Translations under genes and position numbers: made by a program | Shown here: one piece after another, positions 25,508-36,200 of the stretch | Layout of the letters: each line of letters opens with the position of its first letter | Position numbering within the stretch: the stretch's first letter is position 1 | Assembly: GCA_958299035.1 (NCBI GenBank) | Contig: CATQJL010000316.1 | Coordinates: forward strand, 47,985,585-48,049,584 | DNA length: 64,000 bases | Source of the DNA: Cylicocyclus nassatus | Taxonomy: Eukaryota > Nematoda > Chromadorea > Rhabditida > Strongylidae | Direction: 5' to 3' | Notes under the pieces: generated by a model | What the model saw: only the letters and a program-made list of their open reading frames with translations | What the model was told of the DNA's origin: nothing | The model's database searches: none

Positions 25508-26344
25508 TGAGTCATGACTTGCGGCCCAAAAACGCAGACCAATCAACGAGAACGCACTGCAGTGAGATTGTTTACGCAACAAGGGTATGTATATAACAGA
25601 GGTACATAGATACCAGTGACAGAAGCGTCGGTCATAGCCTCAGTGTTCTTTCATTGCGACAGCGAATGCTGATTATCATGATTTATGATAACCCGCTAAT
25701 CTGTCGGTCTGTAAATTGGTCTGTTACGAAATTACAGTGAAGAATGATTTACATTTCTCCAACGCATGTGAGAGCTGCAATAAGTAAGGTTCGTTTTTGT
25801 GATTACGCGATCTTCCCACTGAAGAATGATGGAGACATTATGATTATGATGCAATTTTATCTACGCTTTTCATGACCAATGCGGACCTCTGCGAAGCACA
25901 GGTGAAGCACCGATTTTTTTATTTGACCAACATGAACGATGGCTTGTGACAGCCATGTGCGTTGCGTAGGTCAAATCTTTCTCAGATTCTATATTCACGC
26001 TGTGGTGATATGTCAATAATTGGAAAAAACGTGGGGAACTCAAAAGGCCCTAATTCTATCTTCCGACACCATTTTCAATCCTGCATAAACATATTGCTTG
26101 AAAAAGGACGAGTATATGCGCAGCATATTGACAACCGTAGGGCTACAGTATGGTTATGCGCAGCTGTGGTTCATCTTGGCTACAGCCACGTCCTGCATTC
26201 TTTATCCAGCTATCCCACTATATTAAGAGATAAGTTAATCAACTGGGTTCAGTCTGTGAAAGTTGACTCATCGCAGCGACAGTTCCAAATTCGTCTAAAC
26301 TCCACACTTTTTTCGCTGATTTTGATCTCCTCAAGCTTTGCAAC

Positions 26345-26609
26345 GGGACGAGTGGCTCAGTGATATGAGGCGCCGCTATGACCAGATCGGACCTGGTTCG
26401 ATCTCCGCCTCGGGCTAACCAAGCCCTCTACCCCGGGGCCGTAAATTGGTAGCAGAAATCTGGGAGGATAAAAGCACTGACTTGGTAATCGGCTGGCTCC
26501 GCAAGTCATTAAGCTCGCACGCCAATAGCCTCTTCGACTATGAAGTAGAGTGCGTTCGCGCATGCCCGCAGAGGGTATTGAAGACGCCAAATTCTTTGTC
26601 TTTTTTTAT
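26345..26609 (+). mobile_element. tRNA-derived SINE with 12-bp target-site duplications
   Basis: A box A-like TGGCTCAGTGATATGAGG (26353) and a box B GGTTCGATCTCC (26395) form an internal RNA polymerase III promoter. A non-tRNA body (AATCTGGGAGGATAAAAGCA) and a T-rich tail (TCTTTTTTTATA) follow. The element is flanked by perfect direct repeats AAGCTTTGCAAC at 26333-26344 and 26610-26621. All of this is what a retroposed SINE should show. It could be mistaken for a tRNA gene, but the cloverleaf is not complete. Confidence 0.78.
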
Positions 26610-26706
26610 AAGCTTTGCAACTTTGTATCCATAGAATTGCGTAGCCAAGTTGCCATTCGAATACAGTTTCGCTGATTCCCTCCCAGTGCTGTATTTAACT
26701 AACAAG

Positions 26707-27162
26707 GGAAGGATAGTTGGATGCCGCGGCCATTCCTAATGATTTGTATACCAAAAAATGCGCCTTCGAATGCAGATTCTGAATCTGTGCTCGATATCTG
26801 CGAAACGATCTTTTGAAGAAAGTTATGAACTTTTTTCCTCGAAAATTTAGCCTACTTTTGGATAGTAAAAATCACCAGATTTGATCTAGCCTACCGTTTG
26901 ATGCTACTGAAGAAAATTTTAGACGTAATAATATTTATTTAGACTATCTGGATCATACTCAGCATTTGGAAAGGAGAGAAAAAATTTTTATTGATGATTT
27001 TGACCCTCCGCAGGAACGCAATTTTTTTAATGAAAAAAAATCATAACTCCATTCAGATTATCGTTTCGCAGATATGAAAGACAGTCTACGAACCAGCATT
27101 CAAAAGCGCATTTTTTGGTATACAAATCATTATGAATGGCTACGGCATCCAAGTATCCTTCC
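26707..27162. mobile_element. MITE family M1, copy 1, directly upstream of ehs-1
   Basis: Termini GGAAGGATAGTTGGATGCC and GGCATCCAAGTATCCTTCC enclose about 456 bp in which both halves pair imperfectly (ACCAAAAAATGCGC against GCGCATTTTTTGG). It ends 100 bases before the ehs-1 ATG, so the proximal promoter of that gene abuts or includes it. Other copies are at 37643-38464 and 47775-48232. Confidence 0.75.
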
Positions 27163-27261
27163 CCTGTAAGATCTGCATAAAATAAACGTTGTACGATGCC
27201 TCCTTCACTGGTGAGTATTGAATTTTGCTTCTCATTATCTTTCTGTTAAGATATTCCCGGA

Positions 27262-30200
27262 ATGGCGGATCTAGCACAGATCGCGGGTCCGCACTTGGAG
27301 CAGTACGAGGGACTGTTTAGAGAGGTAGGTTATATGTAATCGATGCCATTTCAAGCTCACTTTGAGTGATTTTTGGTCAAATCATTCATGGTTCATGGTT
27401 CATCATTGTGATTAATCCTTTCACATGTCAATTTATCTTTCGTTCTTTTTGCTGTTAGTTTCATGCGCTTCTCCCTGAGCGGCTTTGGTCTGCTCATAGT
27501 AATATGTACGTGTACTCAGCGTGCAGCATCGAAGAGTTCAGTTCTCTTGCTGAACTCATCCTAGAACGTATGCGCGCTACCAAATAAGCAGCGTGATCAA
27601 TTTGTCGCGTCTTTGTGGCTGTGGTATTCAAGTTATTTGAAAGCTTCCATTTTCATTGTAGCAGACCATTTGTGAAATCCCACAAACGACCGACTTGCTT
27701 TTTTAGAAAAAGATTGTGTGTGATCTGCAATAGATTGTTCGACTGAAACCCTATTTTGTTTAGGCAAATCCAGGGAACCTTATTGCCGTTGCTGCTGTTG
27801 ATGCTGCTGCGTTTTTGAAGCGCTCTAACTTGAATATGCAGCAGCTAGGACAGGTATACACAGCGTAATCACACAGTAAATCAAAGAATGGTTTTCGTTT
27901 CGTTCAGATCTGGGAACTCGCTGATTACCAAAGAAAAGGAGCACTTGATAAAAAAGGGTTTTTTATAGCCTTCAAGCTTGTTGCGGCTGCTCAGCAAGGT
28001 TGTTTGATATAATTAGTCTCTCTATGCCTGACTTCATTTTCTTGAATTTCTTATCTTAGGGCTTGCTGTATCACCTATTTCCATCACGGCTAGCGGCTTG
28101 AATCTGCCTCATTTCGAGGGTGTTATCGTGAGACCCCCAATGACTCAGCGTCCGTCGATCGACGTTAGAACTCCTCTGAGCCAGCGTCCGTCAATCGACG
28201 CTACATCTTCCGGCCCCAGCGAATGGTGTATAAATGCTGCTGACCAGGTGAGTACCTGGCTTGAAGTCATCTTTACTTCATTACCATTTATTCAGATTAG
28301 ATTCGTGACAAAATATCGATGAGTTCAGGTCAAGTATGATACAATTTTCGATTCATTATCACCAGTCGATGGGAAGTTACCTGGAGCAAAAGTCCGACCA
28401 GTGCTGTTGAACTCTGGGTTGAACCCCACGATTCTCGCCAAAATTTGGGAATTAGCAGATCAAGATAAGGATGGTCAACTTGATCGTATAGAAATGAGTG
28501 TCGCAATGCATCTCGTTTATAAGTATGTTTCGCTGTACGCTATGATTCTTCTTACAATCCATTTTAGAGCCCTCCAAAATGAGCCTGTTCCCGCAGTTTT
28601 GCCCGCTTCTCTAATTCATCCTTCGAAGGCCATGTTATCAAGACGAACATCTGCAGCTTCTCTATCTGGTATGACTGGAAGTATACCACCACCAGTTCCA
28701 ATGCCACCGCACCCGCACTTCCAAGCCGGTCAGGCAAGTAAGCTGGTAATCCTTTTTGAACTTCATCCCATTGTATAGGTGTATCGCGTAGTCAACCTAA
28801 GATTTAGGTTGGAAACGTAGGGCATTTTTTGTGTTCGAAATCTTCAGCTTTGTGGTGAAATGGTACCAGTTTCGGTTGTTCTTACAGCAATATTTAATTC
28901 ACCTTGATTGTAGGTTATCGATCGCGCGCTGGAAGTATGACTTCTTTGGATAGCATCGGACATTCCTCAAAGCCATCGCAGTTCGAAAACAGAAGCGCAT
29001 CGGTGCAGCCAAATCAGATCCCAAGGAATGAAAGTGCGGTTAGTGTTAATGTGGGCTACTGTTCTGGCTTTATTTACAACGAAGGAATAACAAAATCAAT
29101 GAGAGCTGCAGAAAAAGAATGATTTCGGTCCCCTCAGGATTATGTAACAAAACTGAAATCGGTGCCGATAGGACATATTAGTAAATTGCCACGAAACGTC
29201 GATCTTGAAACAAAAGCAGTCCACGTCTTTATTTTAGAGATATGTACAATATTTCCATTGTCGCAATATGGTGCAACAACTTAGCGCTTCGCAAAACGCA
29301 ATCTTGTATTCACAGCCAATAATCTCATCTTCAAAATGACGGTCACATCTTACAGCGCTTAGCAAAACACGAACGTGCAACGTCACAACAGTGTTCTGCG
29401 TCGAATAAGAAACGAGCTATTGGCATTGCGCTAGACCCCTGTTGTCACTATTGTTAGTGAAGCCGTCATCTTCAGCCTGCTACTCCTGTTCGTGGAATGA
29501 TTGCGCCTATGTCAATGTCTGTTGCTAGTAGCAGTAATTGCTCGCTTGAGTGGCCCGTCGACAGATTGTCTTCGGCTGCCCAGTTCGCTGCTTGTGACAC
29601 TGATTCGGACGGCTTCGTTAGTGGGAATGATGTCAAGCATGTTCTGCTCAATTCAGGTGAAGATTATTTAGTCATTATTGTTGTCTAAATTCAAAATCAA
29701 GCATCGCTTTTGATGTACGCGTTGTAGGTCTGCCACAGAGTGAACTTGCGCAAGTGTGGGCACTGTCGGATATCAATCAAACTGGAAGACTCAATCAGGA
29801 GCAGTTTGCACTCATGTAAGTATTATCCTGTGTTCGGCTTTGCTTTTTCAATATTTTCAGTTTTGGTCTTCGCTGGTTTTTACAATCACCGATCACGTTC
29901 TAAAACAGCTTCATTCTCTATGATTATATTGGTATTTTGCACTTCAGAATACATCTTGTAAACATGCGAAAGCGTGGAGAGGACTTGCCCTCAGCTCTAC
30001 CACCATTTCTCATTCCACCTTCACTTCGTGCACTCTCTGTTCCGGTATGTATTCTTTTGAACATGTAAAGTTAAGAGAATATTGATTAAACATCTTTTAT
30101 TTGACAAAAATCTCTCTCTGAAGGAAAATGGACACATTAACGACAGCAACGTTAACACGAGCAGTTTGAGCGCGGGCGACTCTGAAGAAATGCGAAAAAT

Positions 30201-33200
30201 AACGGAGGAAATGGAAAAACTGCTTGCGGACAGAAGGTGAGCTTGCGTGACTTTTTTCAATCAAGACACCAGCCAGAATTTTTATCTCTAGGGAAGCCGA
30301 TGCTCAGGTTTCACAGTTGGAAGCAGACATGAAAGTCAAGGATAGTCAAATCAAGAATCTGCAGGTATCTAACAGTACAAATGCTTAGCTTTTCAAAAAT
30401 TATGTGCGAAATTCAGGTGGAGCTTCGCACTTTGGAAGTCACTGTGAAGCAATTGGAAAGACAAAAAGCGGAAGCTGGGCGCCGTCTCGCTGATCTGGAT
30501 GAACAAATTAAGCAGTTAGAGTCAGCTGCTTTAGCTCAAGCGAAAAAAGCAGAGGAGGCGCAAACTAGATTGAATCAGCTTGTGAAAGACACACAGAAGG
30601 ATGCAGCTCATGCTGAGGTGATGATTTACAGTTTTGCTTGCTATCGCCTCTATTTCTCTTTGTACTATAGCTAGATGAGCACAATACAAGCAAAAAACAA
30701 CTTATCAACAAAAACATGTTGTAGCTCAACTGAAGCTAATCAAAGTTTGTAACATCCTTTAGATCAACAATCAACAAATCAGAGAGTATCGTCATATTTG
30801 ATGAAATGAGGGGCTGCGTACGTAGCATTAAGCGATTTCTTTGTGATGCTATGCGTAGCAGGACGCCAGCTCACTTTCTTGCTTCTTGGCTACAAATAAC
30901 CAGACGCTTTTATGAATTTCGAGCAGGCTGTCTCATAACTTAACATTTTGGGTCTTTCGCGCAGTCATTTACAGACGAAAAAGCGAAAGTGTATCTCAAC
31001 TCATTTTCTGATATTCAAATTCCTAGTAAAACGCTCACGTTTGGATGTGCTACCGCATTATAAATGACCAGCTTTTTTAATGATGGGTTTGAAAAAACTC
31101 TTGTTTTTAGTTATCATTATTGCAGGCCGATCAGCAAGAAATAGCTCAACTCAAGGCAGAGTTAGCTCAGCTTGAAACGGAGCGTCTCACATTGTCCAGT
31201 CAGCTTGCAAATGAACAGAAAGGGATGGAATCTGCTGTTGACAAGTTAACTGATGTGAGTAAGGTTGCTTGCTGTTTTGTGTGAAACTGATTAAAACATT
31301 ATATTTTGAGATTGAGCGTAAACGACAACGTGATGAAGCGCAGCGTGCGCAACTTCATGATGCGATTGCCCATGCGACAACGGCTGTCAGTGATCTTGAA
31401 ACGGTGCTGAAATCAAGTGATCCCTCGGCTGCATTGTCCAGCAAACTCAACTTGTTGGAGGACATTTCGAGGAAGGATTTGGTACGGCCGTATGATTGAT
31501 GTAGATCGGATTGTGAGCCTCTTTGATATACTGTTCAGTTCAATGACGCTCCTTTCGTCACTGCATCTACATCCAACCAAACAACTGGCTTTCAGCAGCC
31601 ACCAGATCCATTTGCTGGGGTTCAAACTGGTATTTTTCAAACCTTTGGTTCTTGAAAGTTTCCATGAGTGTCATCAAATTCCATGTTTCAAGTTTGTTTT
31701 TGAAATTTCATGTTAGTTTCTGAAGCATTCTGCAGTATGCGCCTTTAGCAGCTTACAATTAGGCACTTGCGTTCCAAGAGTCAATTAGAGCTGGGTATTT
31801 TTCATTTTCTATTGATTCATGGTGCTAACTTTCGGTATCGGGAGGGAACGAGCGCGCAGAAAAGTATTTCAAATAAGGAACGTTACCGCTCTCGTAATTT
31901 TTTTGGATTCTCTCCAATCTTGCGGGCTCAAAACCATGAAATTTTGGGATTCTAGCAAAAAAAAAAGCTCATTTATTTCTTCCCTTAAAGACAGTAGATC
32001 GGCAGAATGAGACCCGTGACAAAACAAGGTCACAGGGTAGGAGCCCCCATATGGAACCTATCGGCCAAAGTCCGATCTTTCTCTACCACTTCTAGCCCCC
32101 GAAATTTCAACACGGAAGCAGCGCTTATCTCCTGTATTCTCTGGCCCCGCCCACCCCATAGTACTCCATGGGAAATTACTTCTCTGTAAATTGTTCATTT
32201 GCTTTTTATCAATTCAATATAGAATTTTTGCTGTTCAAAATGACATAAATATCGATAATAGCGCTGCCCTGAAGCTGATATCGCACCTCAGCGCGACGAG
32301 GTGCGAGGAAACCTCTCGACAGGAGATTTCAGACGGCTAGCGTAATTATTTTACCATATGCGACGGCGCTGACGCCAGCTCTGGCGGCTGGGCTGCGGCA
32401 GCAGTCGGCTGCCTGGGTACCACTTGCTACGCACCCTCGTCGAAGCAGTCACAATGGAAACATAGATGTTGGAAAGAGGAAGAAATATGCATCGAATACC
32501 GACGAGCACTGAGATAACTGCCGAAATTTAGAACCTTTTTTACCGTGTCTAACTTTCGCTATTTTTCAGAATTTTCATTTTAGACTTTTGAAGGTGCTCT
32601 AATAACCAACTGATAAGACAAACCTTTTGCAAATTAATACATTCTTTTGCGTCTCTTCAACATGCCTTCTGGAATCACTATATAATTTCTGAAATGACCA
32701 AATTTTATATTTGGCTCATTTAAACCTCGCAAAACATCAGACATTGAACAGCTTAGGTACCATTCGATGCATTTTTTTCTCCTCTTTCTGATGGCTACTT
32801 TTTCTTCGGAAAACATTCGACTTTTGCAGAGAAAATCGCTGTACTTTCCAATTTTAGGGGTGCGCAAGGCTGTAGTGAAATTTCCAGAATCTATCCGTTT
32901 TCACTCCGTAATCGCTCACTTACTTTGTAATACTAGTGATAGTAATAACCATGATTTTAGAACTTCAATGTTCTGAGGGTTTTGCGGTGTTGGTGCAATT
33001 ATGTGTTACGCGACTTTTTCAAAATTCGGGGGGGGGGGGGGAGACTTTTCATACGATCGGGGACTTCGCACCTACCTCACACTTACATCGCACCTTTCAT
33101 CCACGTAATGAGTAAGATTCTCCACTACGCCTAGGTGAGGGGGGGGGGGAGGGGGACTTTTCATACGAACGCTCCCCGATCACTTTGACCTTCTAGCGTA

Positions 33201-36200
33201 TGCTAGGGTGTTGGTAATACGTCCAGTTATCGATTACAATGGACTAAAATGAAACGTTTATTATCAAAAATGCGTAAACCAAAGAACATCTTGATTTATC
33301 TGTTGTATAAAGCTTATCGGGTTGAAATAGCGTATCATAGTAAAGACCGTCAGGCCACAGCGAATTCATTTTCGCAAACAACTGGCACAATTGTGGCAAT
33401 GAATAGTTCGCTTTATCGAATCCCATGCCCTCCAATGGGTGTAGTAGATATGTCAAGAGGCGCGATTCCTATTGCCAGATGGGCAGCATATAGCACATGT
33501 TTAGTGTTTTATGAAGTTCAGAATTACTTGAAATTTCGAAAGAAATATATTAGGGATTTAGGGACTGTTCATTCTCATCATCTTGAAATCGATTTCAAAC
33601 AAAATTGTTAAAGGTCAAAAACACATAAAAATGCAGTTAACGGCAATTTTGTAAATATTTCTGTCAGTTTTCTAACAAAAGTTGTCAAACTTATCAAATG
33701 GTTACTCCAAACAGCTAGTAAGCCAATGAACTTTGTCCGGCACTTTTTGAATTTTCCCATAGCATGAAACTGGAGTTTTAAGTTGATGACACCCAGAAGA
33801 ATCGCGCCTCTTGATCGTCTTCCCCCTTCAATATCCCCTATGGGAAGAGCAACACTTCCAGGTCACGCTGAAAGCCCGGAGAGGCATGTGACAATACTCA
33901 AATCAGTTCAAAACGTTTGCAAAAGAGACCGAATTATGTCGACTTGAATGCTAAAAAAATCGTAAGTGGAACGATCATAGTGTTATTTTTCACAGCAAAA
34001 CACTTTTTGAATCCATACAGTATTCAAGTTTTCCAAATTTATCCAAATTCGCGGTACTGCAAAAGCTAATCAAGATGTTTTTTTGGAATGGAGCCAGCAG
34101 GCCCTAACCTGGCATGGTGCCAGTTATTACTGAATCTTTGCCAAAAGATGATGTGGAGGCATTCGTATGAAAAGTCCCCCTCCCCCCCCCCTCCTCTCTA
34201 CAGTATACTAGACGCGGAGGTGTGAGACCTGACACTTAGCCGTAGGTGTTCACACCTCGCACCTCGGAATTGCTCATCGTATGAAAAGTCACTCACCCCA
34301 AAATTCAATGCTCTAGTAAAATAATTCAGCAACTATAAAGAGGAAACTGAAAAATGCAAAAATTGCATTAATTCGAAAAAGGTTTGCCTTATCAGTTGGT
34401 TATTAGACACCTTCAAAAGTCTAAAATGAAAATTCTGAAAATTAGCGAAACTTAGATATGGTAAAAATAAAGGGTTCTAGTTTTCGGCAATCATCTCAGC
34501 GCTCGTCGAAGGGGAGGCGTGCAAGTGGTACCCAGGCAGCCGACTGCTGCCGCAGCCAGCCGCCAGAGCCGGAGTCAGCGCCGTCGCATATGGTAAAATA
34601 ATTACGCTAGCCGTCTGAAATCTCCTGTCGAGAGGTTTCCTCGCACCTCGTCGCGCTGAGGTGCGATATCAGCCTCAGGGGCAGCGCTATTATCGATATT
34701 TATATCATTTTGAACAGCAAAAATTCTATATTGCATTGATAAAAAGCAAATGAACTATTTACAGAGTAGAATTTCCCTAAAGGAAAACTAAATCTTCAAG
34801 ATGCAAAATAGTATTTACTTATCGTAATTTTTTTTTGCTGGGATTCAAACTCGGAGAAGAACGTACGAGACAAGACGAAAAAAAGTCTGTTGAAATTAGC
34901 ATTTCAAGACTTAGTGATGTTAAGCGAGCTGAATAAGCCAAAGTAGGCAAATGAATAACTCAAATTAGGTCAGAAACTGAGTAGATCACTGATAAATGTG
35001 GAAATGTGTCACGTTTGCTGATATAAAACACTCAGTTTCTGACCTACTTTGACTCATTTATTTGCCTATTTTGGCTTATTCAGCTCGCTTAACATCATTA
35101 AGTCTTGAAATGATAATTTCAACAGACTTTTTTCGTCTTGTCTCGTACGTTCTTCTCCGATTTTGAATCCCAGGAAAAATTTCGATAACTAAATACTATT
35201 TTGCATCTTGACGATTCTAAGAAATTAGATTGCATAATCGTTTTCTTTTAGGGAAATTCTTCTCTGTAAATTGTTCATTTGCTTTTTATCAATGCAATAT
35301 AGAATTTTTGCTGTTCAAAATGATATAAATATCGATAATAGCGCTGCCCTGAGGCTGATATCGCACCTCAGCGCGACGAAGTGCGAGGAAACCTCTCGAC
35401 GGGAGATTTCAGACGGCTAGCGTAATTATTTTACCATATGCGACGGCGCTGACGCCAGCTCTGGCGGCTGGGCTGCGGCAGCAGTCGGCTGCCTGGGTAC
35501 CACTTGCTACGCACCCTCGTCGAAGCAGTCACAATGGAAACATAGATGTTGGAAAGAGGAAGAAATATGCATCGAATACTGTTCAAATGTTTGTCTATCT
35601 TCATTTTGAACAATTTTAGAACAGGTCTAAAAACGGCACGAACTTTCGGACTCACCTAATACAAGTATGAACAAGTCGCTCGCATATTTTTGTAACTCAT
35701 ATAAATAACTTTCAAAAATTTTGCGACCCATTTCGGCGTACCGAGGGGGGCGCATCCCCCTCCCCCCTCGGCATGCCACTGGTACTTGATTACCACTTGT
35801 TTAACATTGATTTCAAATTTGACTGCAAAGCAGTTTTTTAAGGAGGTTGCGAATGAAATTCTCACTGAAATTTGTGTGTTTAGGTAGTCGACATTTCCAA
35901 CCCAGTGGCCTGCTTTATGCTACGACGCAACATTAGTGACTAAACACCGTTGGGGCAAAACCTTTCTTTTGACTTGTGGGGACAAAAAAGCAGAAAAAAA
36001 TCTCGCAGTCCTCACATGATCCTCTGCAAGAAGACAGCTTTGTCATTGAAACACCTCACATAAGTTCACTCTTTTCAGAAGATCACTTTGCAGATGACGA
36101 GCATGCTTTCGAAGTCAGCGTTTTGAGACGAGTATTATTATTACATAAAAAACACAATATGGATATTAAGTCGCAAAATTTTTAAAAGTTACTTCCATGT

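Noticed and set aside
25024..25582. Lys/Pro-rich and Phe/Gly-rich ORFs
   Set aside because: They result from AAAGCCC-type low-complexity arms of a foldback element.
26353..26425. Functional tRNA gene
   Set aside because: Box A and B are present but the cloverleaf does not close, and the sequence continues into a SINE body with flanking duplications.
33028..33043. Telomeric or assembly-junction G-run
   Set aside because: No TTAGGC repeats occur, and similar G-runs recur at matched positions within the same element.
33249..33611. Independent protein-coding gene inside ehs-1 intron 16
   Set aside because: The ORF lies in a transposable element, has no recognisable domain, and the opposite strand is also open.
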